DNA of 64,000 bases, taken from positions 2,356,001-2,420,000 of the forward strand of contig NC_033567.1 in NCBI RefSeq assembly GCF_001680005.1, read 5' to 3'. Position numbers and translations under genes: made by a program. Below, in pieces: positions 1 to 10,613 of the stretch (position 1 is its first letter; each line of letters starts with the position of its first letter). This DNA comes from Plasmodium coatneyi (taxonomy: Eukaryota > Apicomplexa > Aconoidasida > Haemosporida > Plasmodiidae). Below the pieces are notes generated by a model. That model made no database searches. It was not told where the DNA came from and saw only the letters and a program-made list of their open reading frames with translations.

Positions 1-1348
1 GCCTTAAATGGCGTACTTTAAAAATTATACAAAACGTGTAGAACCAAGTTTATATGAACTGTTGTCTACACCAACACAACACTTTCTTGTTTTGTCTATT
101 CACCTATTTAATACGCTTCGTTTTAGTCAATTTGCTTACGCAAGAAAAAATCTACGCATCAGCATGTCCACATAAATTATTGTGGATGCACAATTTATTA
201 CAACACGCCTGAACAGTTCATATTTTTTTTTTAAGAAAAAGTCTACAACGTTTTTTTAATTCCTGTGTGCAGAGGGTCATTTGTACAGCCAAAATGGGAA
301 GAAAAAAAAAAAAAAAAAAAAAAAAAACAATATATCATAAAATGTGCACACATATGTATGTTTTTACCTGAACGAGCAATAATTTTTGCAGCTTTTTTTT
401 TTTTTTTTTTCTTCCCATTTTGGTCATACGATTTGGAAAATTTACAACATTTGTACATAGGTAAAAGGAGGAATAAAAGAAACCAAGCCAAATTAAATAG
501 GTTTTAAAAATATATACATAAAATGCTCTTATGACCAATTCACATGTTTACACCTCGCGTAGTCTACATTCTTGTTCCTAAAATGCAAGCCTAAAACGGT
601 GTATGTTAGAAATTAGCGTCCCCTACACACTAGATATAGCTTTTTTTAAATTCACTTGTCCGACCAAAGGTATGCATTAATCATACCTTGTGACAAAATT
701 TTCTCTTAAATGCGCGATTGCTAAATGAAAGAAGTCTTGTCCTTAAAATCAAGCCTCCTTTTTACTAATTTTCCCCTCATTACGATGATAATTACGAAGA
801 AGGTTACTGTGACATTTTACCTGCATAAAGCAACCACCACTGTGCTTGCATCAATACGCAATTGTCAATTACTGACTGATCGTAGAATTCGCATCATTAA
901 AGGGAAAAAATGAATCAACTGATCATACGCATGAGTCACATGGCACCAGAATGATCCGGCACATTTCGCATAAACCTCCCTCCTATTCCTACACCATCCA
1001 CGCGTAATTTATACATACGTCTGGCTAGCTATACATTTAAGGACTTAAATTACACTCCTACATTTTGCAACTGCACAACTAGCCAAGTACATTTTTTTTC
1101 TTATACATACTTTTTTCAATTGAATTATGAAGTTAAAAGTATAAAAAAGTTACATAACGTAAGAAAAAGGGATGGTTAGTGTGCATTAAAAAAAGGTGTA
1201 TATACTATACATATGTGGGCCATTACATATTTGCACACATAAAAAGGCTGCATATGTACACGCATACACATAATTTACATATATGTACATCACAGAAAAA
1301 TGGAATGCTCTACTTGCAGTTTTACTCATAAAGGGACTAATGAATGGA
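1..1348. other. Gene-free flank downstream of eL18
   Basis: AT-rich intergenic DNA with long A and T runs (for example A26 from about 302 and T19 near 391). The two runs form imperfect inverted flanks around about 290-420. All open frames are short and homopolymer-driven. It presumably holds the 3' untranslated region of the minus-strand eL18 gene. Confidence 0.6.
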
Positions 1349-2678
1349 TCATTTCTTGTATGCTCTAGATTTTCTTCTTCCTCGTGCCTTTTCAAATTTT
1401 CTTCCCTTAGAACGGACGTATGGTCTGGCCTTCGATTTAGGTCTACCTGGGGCTTTACCGAAATGCTTCTCAGCCGTTCTGGCCTTGGTGGGACCTCTTA
1501 AAAGTATACATTTCTGTCCCGTGGGGTATTTCAAAGCTAGCTGATCAAAGGTTAGGCATTCTCCCCCAGCATCCAAAATTCGTTTTCTAGCCGTTTCGGT
1601 AAATCTGAGAGCGCAAACTTTTAACTTCTTGCAATCATATAGCCTCTTATCATCTGAACGGGGTGAAATGAAAAAAAAAAAAGGGCATTTATTTGGGGAA
1701 GAACATAATGTGGTATTGCACAACTACCCGTGGGTAAACAAGTATACACAAAAACGACTCCAATTGGACGCTCATCCGGAGGTGAACAAACAAACGGAGA
1801 AACAACATGCACACTTCTCCTTGTTTGCCAAAATTAACTATGCACCACGAATACATGCAACAACGAGCAAAGCTCAAACGGTTTAATTGAACTTCCAAAA
1901 AGGAATGGTCAGAACGTTCTACCATCTCCATTAATTATGTCAGAAGACCGTCGTGATTCGTAGAAACTTATTCATCATGTAGATTCAACCGCGCACAAGT
2001 GCGTACGTGTGTGGATAAGCATGTAAACATACATGTACGATATGATGACGCATTTACAGCCACTTTTGTGCTGCAAATGAGAAAGCAAAAATATCCTTAC
2101 CCGTTATTGATCCAACGACGACCGCTATGTTGTCTGGGTAGCTGGCCATGTGGCGGTGCAACTTGGAGAGCGACAAGGGAGGCCTGAAGCGCTTTGGCAT
2201 AATAAGTCTTTTGGCAATTATTTTGTTAAAATTGGCGTTGGTTCTTCTGGCAAGAAAACGGTATAGCTTCACGAGCAACCTCAGGTACGGGTTTTTTGAC
2301 ACCAGATTCTTCCTTCCATGTTTTTTTATCCTACCAACATTTTTAAGTGCGATACCCTAGAAAAAAGAAAAAAAAGGGGAGGTAATATCGATGGAGTGGG
2401 AAGACATTCACGTTGACGGTACAACCGTGCTAACATTTATATGCACAAATGCAAATACGCACGGGTTGGCGCTTAAAAGCAACTCGGTCGATGTGGATGT
2501 ACACAACTGGGGGGCCCATTTGAGATTTCCCACGTGGTACATGCACGGCGAACGTATGGTTCTTCCACGTGGTCACCTCGAACAACGCAGAAGGCACGCG
2601 TGACAAATCTTTTATTCACACAACAATATGTTCATCACATATGCACAAATTGGGGGCACGCTCAAATTCACTTACCAT
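1349..2678 (-). CDS. RPL18: 60S ribosomal protein L18 (eL18), three exons
   Basis: Cytosolic large-subunit protein of the eL18 family. I assemble three minus-strand exons: 2676-2678 (only the ATG, followed by donor gtaagtg), 2101-2356 (acceptor ctag, donor gtaagg) and 1349-1653 (acceptor cag), ending in TGA. All phases join cleanly and give 187 residues, matching the family (about 188). The middle exon holds [20 protein letters not shown] and the hallmark PPLSLSKL. The last exon holds [20 protein letters not shown] and the basic tail [23 protein letters not shown] (positions about 165-187). The ATG-only first exon is inferred, because the second exon opens at GIALKN directly after an acceptor with no ATG. 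It lies head-to-head with the eL20 gene. The family call is certain; the first exon is probable. Confidence 0.93.
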
Positions 2679-4501
2679 TTTTTTAAGTCAGTAAGAAAAA
2701 AAAAAGTATACTTATGAGATAACCCTGGTAGGTTGGGGGGGACGCTAAAGTTCCTCGGAAAAGATAAAATTCCTTGCGCGCGGCTTTAAGGTATAAAATC
2801 ACTGCGTAACAGATTATACGCAATCTTAAAAAAACATGAAATAGGATGTAAAAAAAGAAAAAAAAATTACGAATTAAAGGGTATTTCTTATAAAGAAAAA
2901 AGCGCGAAGGGTTATGTAAACTCCAGTGTGATGTAAAATAAAAATATGGAAATAAATGTTTTTTTTTTTCGCAAAAACAATATTTGCTAAATTGTTTTGC
3001 CGGAGTTTATTTCGATTTTTTAAGCATGGCGCAAAAAGATGATAAAAATGCGTTCGCATGTCGCTTAACATCACATGGCTTTTTTCCTATGTATATATTT
3101 TTTTTTAACTCGAAAGAGGTATTCTTCTCTCACGTATAAGGCGGTATTCGCTACGTTTATATTGCCCTCCCCCTGAGTGATGGGTGTTTCTGTACAATTT
3201 TAAAATAGAAAAAAAAAAAAAGCCGATGACGCAAAAGGGAAAAATAAAAGTAGTTACATATGCAACATTATAATATAGCTAGATTATGCATATGCATATG
3301 TTCAATTTTGGGTGCCTTCAGTTTTGCTTGGTTCGCGTCATTAATTTTTTTTTTCCGGGAAAATCCGCAACTCCACAAACTCTGCAGCTATTACGCTGTG
3401 TTATATGTATATTTGTATATGTAATATGTAATGGTAACGGAGTAGAATATATTTTTTGGCTGGTGCTACGCCTTGTGGGGGGAAAGGCGGAAGAGGCTAT
3501 GCTTGCGGGAGGGGTGTTAACGTGAATGGAAATTATGACCCCTTTGCAAATATGACGTCGGTTCTTGAAGCAAGAAAAAAAAAAAAAAAGTGGTATATGC
3601 CCCGACCGCTGCTGCGTACGTGTTCCATGTGTAGTGGCACGAGGTAGCGTGTTCTTATCTAAGTCGATTGCCTTTTCCCCGCGCCGACTTTGCCTACATT
3701 TTGCAAAAATTGGGATTAAAAACCCATAAGCTTGAAGCGAATTATTTATGTACCCGCAAGTGCATACGTACATCACTCATCGTGCATTTCCCCTTTTCAC
3801 GACATTGCATACGCCGAATGCCCGAGTTGACTTTTTAAAGCCCCATGCGATAGGTCGCTTTATGCGCACAAACAAGTATGCTGTTTTTTTACCTTCCGCT
3901 CTTGCCAACGGAGAATCACGGCTACTCATTTTTTACGGCAAAAATAAATTCCCCAAAAAATAACAAGCTATTGAATCGACGAAGAAAATAATTTTTTTTT
4001 TTTTTTTTTGAAAAAGGAATAGCTGATCTGCGATAGGCTGGAGGCAAATAAAAAAATAACAAATGTACAAATTGCTAGTATCGTTTAATTTTCCCCCCCC
4101 CTTGGCGCAGGCATATAAACATACACGTAAGTTAAAAACAATTCTTTTTTTTTTTTTTTTCTTTTCCACTGATATGACTTGATAAAAAATATACGAACGT
4201 GCGTACATATTTTAACCTTTTTGTGATAGCTCGTGCGTGCTTGCATGCGAAAGAAATTCTGCTTGATTTACTCCTAAGCGACGGCGAACATTTGCAAAGG
4301 CGATTGCAAAAGGATAACAAAAAATATACACGTGTATGTTTGCTATTCGTCCCCTTCAGCAGTTACAGTAGAGAGTACCCATTCTGACGAGGCCACATCA
4401 ACAGCCGACTTTCAGAGTTGAACAAACTTCCGTCCCCCTTCGTTACGTTACGCTACGTTCCGTTTTTTTTTTTTTTTTTTTTAACCAGTTCATTCGTCAA
4501 A
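2679..4501. promoter_or_regulatory. Shared upstream region of the eL18/eL20 ribosomal protein pair
   Basis: About 1.8 kb between two divergent ribosomal protein start codons, so both promoters must lie here. I see many A/T tracts (T19 near 3990, T17 near 4143, T18 near 4463) and no coding potential. No specific factor site can be assigned with confidence. Confidence 0.55.
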
Positions 4502-5353
4502 ATGGTTAGGGTCGCAGATAATTCGTTGAAAACAAATGTAAGCCTAGTGAGATAGAGTGCGTGGGGAAAAGGTTGCTCCACCCGTGGATGCGTCCCTGCA
4601 AAGGGAGGATGCAAAACTGAGTTAAAATTATGCTTAACATTATGTGGACTAGGCACAGGGGAGGAGTATCCCTACATGTGACCACGCAAGCGCATACAAT
4701 ATGGTGCTTTGCCCTGTTGCTGCAAATAATTTGGGGGCATACGTAGGAGGGGTAGAACGCACCACGAGTGTACCCATACCGTCGTACATACATTATTTTC
4801 AATGTAATCTTTGTTATTTTTTCCGTCTTCGCAGATCCACCAGTACCACATTGTTGGCAGAGCCATCCCAACCGAAAAAGATAAGAATCCAAATGTGTAC
4901 CGAATGTGCATTTTTGCCAAAAATGACACAAATGCAAAATCACGATTTTGGTATTTTATGAAAAAAATAAACAAGCTGAAAAAGTCCAATGGAGAATTAC
5001 TAGCGTGTGAGCTAATAAGGGAAAGGTTTCCCCTTCGCGTAAAAAACTACGGGGTGTTACTACGTTACGATAGCCGAACGGGTACCCATAATATGTATAA
5101 AGAGTTCAGGGACACCACAAAGGAAGGAGCCATTGCACAATTGTACTCCGAAATGGCAGGAAGGCATAGAGCAAGAGCATCCTCCATTAGTATCATCAGG
5201 ATATCAGAGATAAGCCCCCAGTTGGTGCGAAGGCCTCATATTAAACAGCTGCTTAAAAAGAGACTACGATTCCCTGCTTTGCATTTGCCCACCTTGAAAA
5301 AGGAATACAGAAGGAAATATGCAGCTAAAAGACCCTCGACGTACAGAATGTAA
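4502..5353 (+). CDS. RPL18A: 60S ribosomal protein L18a/L20 (eL20), two exons
   Basis: Large-subunit protein of the eL20 (L18a, yeast L20) family. Exon 1 is 4502-4537 (12 codons, MVRVADNSLKTN, donor gtaagc) and exon 2 is 4835-5353 (acceptor ttcgcag), ending in TAA. The phase-0 join gives 184 residues, close to the family length. Family landmarks are YHIVGRAIPT near the N-terminus, NAKSRFWYFM, the highly conserved RVKNYGVLLRYDSRTGTHNM, RHRARASSISII, and the C-terminal KRPSTYR. An alternative start uses only the ATG of exon 1 with donor gttagg, but gtaagc at 4538 is the better splice site. It is divergently arranged with eL18, a layout that may help balance expression of the two proteins. Confidence 0.93.
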
Positions 5354-6521
5354 GGATAAGGAAGAAGGGTTGGGGGAAGAAACAGTCCCCCTTCCCTTAT
5401 ACATTTTCTGGACAAGACTGCCAATTGGACTACCAAACTGGACGACTATATAGCGAACAACTCGAGCATGTACTATGGAAAGAAGAACAAGGGGAAAGAC
5501 TTGTCGTGTGCCAATGCTAGGGAAAAGTTTGTTTTATGCCTTTTTTTTCTTTTTTTTGCAAACTTTGTGTATATATATATATGTTTATATGTTCATATGT
5601 TCCCTGCATTTTTTTTATTTTCACATAAAATTAAACCGAAGAAGGATATTAACTATTGAAAAGCTTTTTTAAAAAAAAAAAAAAAAAAATTCCTGTACAT
5701 TTGTCGTATCGCCACGCGGCAGAAATGGGAAAGGTGTATCATCCCCCATTTGGTAGGAGTCACCAACGTGGATAATTTGAAAGCTGGCAAAATTGTACTT
5801 GTCACGTTTGCGTAAATTCTTTTTCCACTTAAGGTGTGTTCAAATTTAAATGTGGTCACAAAAATCTGATTTCACTTTTCCCCCATTTTGTTGCGCAAAA
5901 GGAGTAGTAGTTCCTCCTTGACGTTAACACCTTGGATGGGGAAAACAAAAACAGACAGGGGAGGAAAATGGCCCTTCTTTGAGAGGTGTCCTATCTGGTA
6001 AATGTAAACACCTTGTGTACAAATTTAACATTCAAATGGGTAAAAAAAAAAGAAAAAAAACGAACATGGTATAGCAAAATTTAAACGTTACAAAAAATGC
6101 TTTTCTTTTACTTCATAACGTTCTGGTAAGAAACAAAAAGGTGTTGCTCACTTGGAAGAACATATTCCTCAGCTCGGCTTCCATTTGACTATTGTATACG
6201 CACATAAATATAGCCGTTCGTTGTATAATATTCCCCCCCTTAAGGTTTTTTTTTCCCCCTCTCTTTTTGCTTAATATTGTCACCACGTGTATTCCAATTT
6301 TTTTCATTTTGTACGCATCGGGTGGGAATTTTTCAAATGAGCTGCTAACTCGAGGGAAGTCACATTTTTTGCCTTTTTTTTTTTTTCCCTACTTGCCAAG
6401 TGCACCTCGACGGGGTTGATTTACCTGCCCATTTTTCCCCCTTTTTTTGGGGGGGATGTGAAAAGGGGTAACCAAAATGCCTTTTTTTTAGCATATCCGT
6501 ACATTGCCAGTTGTATTATAT
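5354..6521. other. Intergenic region between eL20 and U6
   Basis: Contains the 3' flank of eL20 and the upstream region of the U6 gene. A17 runs near 5673. No open frame looks coding. Confidence 0.5.
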
Positions 6522-6550
6522 ACTTGGCTCTCTTCGGAGATGCCGTTTGT

Positions 6551-6582
<32 letters not shown>

Positions 6583-6632
6583 GGCCCCTGCGCAAGGATG
6601 ACACATGACGTTCGAGAAGGAATGTAATTTTT
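6522..6632 (+). ncRNA. U6: U6 spliceosomal snRNA
   Basis: The catalytic snRNA of the spliceosome. The core is almost identical to U6 of other eukaryotes: AAAATTGGAACGATACAGAG, containing the ACAGAG box that pairs with 5' splice sites, followed by AAGATTAGCATGGCCCCTGC, which includes AGC of the catalytic triad and the U4-pairing segment, then GCGCAAGGATGACAC of the internal stem-loop. The 5' stem-loop is visible as GGCTCTC-TTCG-GAGATGCC near 6525. The gene ends in a run of 11 T, as expected for RNA polymerase III. The exact 5' end is approximate. An active spliceosome fits the many introns in this window. Confidence 0.96.
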
Positions 6633-6638
6633 TTTTTT
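6628..6638 (+). terminator. Pol III terminator of U6
   Basis: Run of eleven T directly after the U6 3' region, the standard RNA polymerase III stop signal. Confidence 0.85.
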
Positions 6639-7728
6639 CTTTTTTCTTGGAAAGTTTATCCCAACAGGTGCTTATATAAAAGGTTGTACTTTAATATATA
6701 CATATGTGTATGAGCAATAATTTAGCGTTTTCCCGAATTGGCACATTTTTTTTATTCCAACCCAACTTTGGATAGATGACGCGAAATTGTAATTCCCCTT
6801 GGGGAAAGCAAAAATGGGGGAACTTTATTTTTCCCTCCATTATACGTGGAAAGGAGCAAAACAAGCGGTTTCTTATTTTTAAAATAAGAACAAAATGAGG
6901 AAGGGCGTGCCAAGCAAAAAGTCTTTTGCATGTTTTCCCCCTTTGTATGATTAAGTAAACAGTTCGCTGGACCCATCCAAATAACATATAGCTGTTACAG
7001 GTTGCTCCTGTTACATGGAGAAGTCCACATATACACGTCTCATTTGAATCATCACTAGAGGAAAAGGCACAGCGTTGGAGTAGAATATCTGCCCCATGGG
7101 GGGCACACTTGGTGAAGAGTACTTCTATATGCATAAGCAAACACTTCGCGAAGGCGTAAAGATAAGGCTTTCACCACTTTGTGCAATGCAAAGTAGGGTT
7201 CATTAAGAGTGTCACCTTCCCAAAGGCAAAAGTAATCACTTAAAATGCAATGGGATCGAAGTGGAGAGAAATGGAAGCGGAACGTTTTTCTCTCTTTCCC
7301 ATGGCATCGAACAAGACAACCTCTTATGTTAACAACACGGCGATAAAAACAAATGAGCAGGTGACGACTTACTGGGTCCCATTTCTTAGCACCGCGTTAT
7401 GTTCTCTGAAAAGCTCATCTTATGCACTATTTGGATAAGTTTCACCATCGCGCCCATCTGAAAAGCTAAACGAACTGTTTTTCGACGCCCATGTGTGGTT
7501 CTTTCTCATTGGGCATTTTACAACCTAAGGGGGCGATAGCAAAAGTGCCCATATAACACAAGAATAATTTTCTCTCAGTTGGAATTTATTTTAAATTCGC
7601 ATTAGCAATGCACTTGCACGTTAAATGAGCATAGAGGAAGGAAAAAAAAAATATATATTATTCCAATTTAGTATAAAAAATTAATGTTTCTTTTTTTACA
7701 TTTTTCAAAAATTTTTTAATTTTTGTGA
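6639..7728. other. Intergenic region between U6 and tRNA-Arg
   Basis: No coding open frame is convincing. The two flanking small RNA genes converge here (U6 plus, tRNA minus). A short T run lies downstream of the tRNA near 7710 on the opposite strand. Confidence 0.5.
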
Positions 7729-7802
7729 TACCCCCGGCGGGATTCGAACCCGCAACCTTTGGATTAGAAGTCCAACGCGCTATCCAATTGCGCCACGAAG
7801 GC
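7729..7802 (-). tRNA. tRNA-Arg(TCT): tRNA-Arg (anticodon TCT)
   Basis: A 74-base cloverleaf on the minus strand. The 7-bp acceptor stem GCCTTCG pairs with CGGGGGT (including G-U pairs), with discriminator A. The anticodon arm is TTGGA-CTTCTAA-TCCAA, so the anticodon is TCT, reading AGA. The T arm is GCGGG-TTCGAAT-CCCGC, and the D arm contains TGGCGCAATTGGATAGCG. Internal A-box and B-box (GGTTCGAATCC) elements are present. There is no intron and no encoded CCA, as normal for eukaryotic nuclear tRNA genes. Confidence 0.97.
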
Positions 7803-8960
7803 TTCAAATTTGAACGTGCTCCTAATTATAATATTCCTAATGAAAAGTATATATTTTGGGTAGGCCTTCCCCAATTTCGCACGCTCAAATTTAACCCTAC
7901 GCGAGCATGCGCTTCCTTTTGGCATTTATTATTTACCTACATCTAACCCGATTTTAACTCAAAATGATTCACGAGCGGGTTGAACGGCCTCCCAGATTGA
8001 GTAAAATAAAAACCCAGATAAGGCACCACATGATATTATTTTATTTTATCCTACTTTGTATTATTTATTCGTTAATTTATTTTTTGCGAACAATTCTATT
8101 TTGCCAACTTTTGGGGTGACACAAACGTCTGAAAGGCAGCTCTGGTTAATGCGCCTGACCCCGTTGTGCTTCTCTGCGTGGGGATGGCAGAATTAAATGA
8201 CCTTTTTGGAAGCGCAAAAATATGAACCAAACCGGTGGGTGCGCCCCCTCTTCGCGGACTATTCATTAAGTCTTTTAAATAAAACTGCGCCATTGTGGCA
8301 GAGACGTTCCTCCGCGCAGAACATAGTGAAGGGCCCCCATTCGCGGGTCATACCGAAATGGCAAGGTTCACATTTTTCGAGGGTTCATTTGCCTTCTCAC
8401 CTTGTGCCTGTCTGCGCATGCCTATTTTTACGTCCCCAGTATAGTTTTATCAGAGGGAACAAAAGGGAGCAGGATGAAGCAGTTGTGAATTTTGCACTGA
8501 CCACGTCGCATTGGAGGTTACTCCCCGCAAACACACTGTAATTTCCTTTTCCCTCGAAATTGCTCACCAAAAAGGTGAAAAGGTAAAAATGGGCACGCGA
8601 GCAAAATAATTGATCGTCCATTTAACACTCGCGCAGGTGTATGGTTACAAGGGAATGTTTTATAGACACTGTTTTGGGATGAGATCATTTTAGTTAGACT
8701 CTTCTTTTTCACATAAGCGATGACTCCTCCGATATGGCATTGTACGGTACAGGTACAGATTGGATTATGGGGTTGGCAAAACGGACTGCGTTTGCGCGTA
8801 GGGCAGACCCGCAACGGTATATGAGCACTAAGTAGAAGCATTCGCAGCAGGCATGCATGCGTGTAACTTGTAGGTGTACCTATAAATACTGCTACTATTT
8901 GTTTGTATGTACACATGCTGTTTCTATCTTTACACAGCTAGCTAACCATTTTTATTGTTA

Positions 8961-8998
<38 letters not shown>

Positions 8999-10613
8999 TC
9001 TTCGCTTGTCACATTACACACAATCAGGTAAAAGAAGGTTCAAATTTCGCTTCGTGTGTGCACGTGATTTTTTTTTTTTTACTGGCGTGTAAGTACATTT
9101 ATATATGATTAAAAAAAAAAAAAAATACAATGCTATGCTATGTAGGGGTTATCCACCACATCTAACAAGGTACAACGGCAAACACATTGTACAGGCACCA
9201 AAAAACGCAGTACACACAAGCACATTCGCGTAGGCATATGTATATACGAGAAATACTCCTGAACATGCTGGAATCAAAGGGGTGAAACACTTTCGGCATG
9301 TCTTATCACACCGGTAGCTATATTGATAAAGGTTCCAAACAGTTTTAAAAAAGGAGGATGTCGTAAAGTTCAGAAAATGTTCCCTCAAAAAAAAAAAAAA
9401 AGTATAAAAAAAAAAAAGCACATTTAAACATCTTTCCTTCCCCACTCATATATCAATAAGCATATTTAATTAGAGGTACAAATTTAAACCACGTAATGTA
9501 GAACACTTTTGGTTCGTGTGACGCTCGTGCATGCAAATGCACATGCACGTTATACATACGGTTAAAAGGTGTAATAAATAAATAAACAATTTTTTTTTGA
9601 ATGTTTCTAATGAAAAGGGTTAATAAAAGGGATGAGTGGGGATGCAATACTGCTACCATGATGAGATGCGTGTAGCATGCTGCGTGCAGGCGATGCATAT
9701 AGGCAAACGGAATGATACGGATGAGTATGAAATGGGCGGATGTACAAACGGGTGGACGGGCGGTTAACGGTGGCTAGGTGTATCTGCGCGAACTGAATCG
9801 GGTGGATACATGATAGGTGTCTCTCGCTGCTTTCATGAATAATGTAAAAAAAGGTAAAATGCATGCACACATATATATACATTATATTTATACCTAAAAC
9901 GCATTAATAAAATAAGCGGCACAAAAACACACACCACACAATAGGTACGTGGCCAAACGTAGGCACGGGCGGCAGGAATATGCTTGCCGCTATGACCGTA
10001 CGACGGGCACATACACTTGACGTTAATTAAAATGGCGTGTGGATTTATAAAAACTACATAGTGTGCGGGGGTAAAATTATAAATGAAAAAAAAAAATAAT
10101 AAATAAAGGGAAAGGCGTATTTTTAATTCAAAATGGGTTAACAAAAAAAAAAAGGGAAGATAATGAGAAGGGGGAAGAGGCGGCTCCATTTTTATATACA
10201 TATATAAATATACGCGTGTATGCAAAAGAGACACCTGTGTGTGTGCACGCAATGGGTATACAGGTATATATACAATGGTATAAATTATCATCGCGGGATA
10301 AATGGGGGGGTAGTACATAGGAACATAAATATGGAGGTAAAGTATACCGCTAAAATGTAAAGATAAACCAGCATGAAATAGTCCTACACACGCAGTTGTT
10401 CGATGTGTCCATTTTGGAAGTGTGTGCTTAGAAAAAAAAAAAAGGGGAAGTCCGGTTATGTGGGAACTACTACCGGCGCCTTTGCAACGTACGACGGGCT
10501 GTAGGCTGCAAAGGAGAATATCGCTGCGGTTACGGAGGCTAAGGGAGGGGGGAAAAAAGGAGAAAAATGAATAAATAACCAAACAAATAAAGTTAATGTT
10601 AAACATGGAGTGT
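7803..10613. other. Intergenic region between tRNA-Arg and the phosphate transporter
   Basis: About 2.8 kb with no supported gene. It includes an A31 run at 8964-8994, several shorter A runs, and TA/CA-type short repeats around 9860-10280. It should include the long 3' flank of the minus-strand phosphate transporter. Open frames on either strand are short or dominated by homopolymers. Confidence 0.5.
8964..8994 (+). repeat. Poly-A tract (A31)
   Basis: Thirty-one consecutive A in intergenic DNA. It has no gene role that I can see, but the length is likely to vary between isolates and assemblies. Confidence 0.9.
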
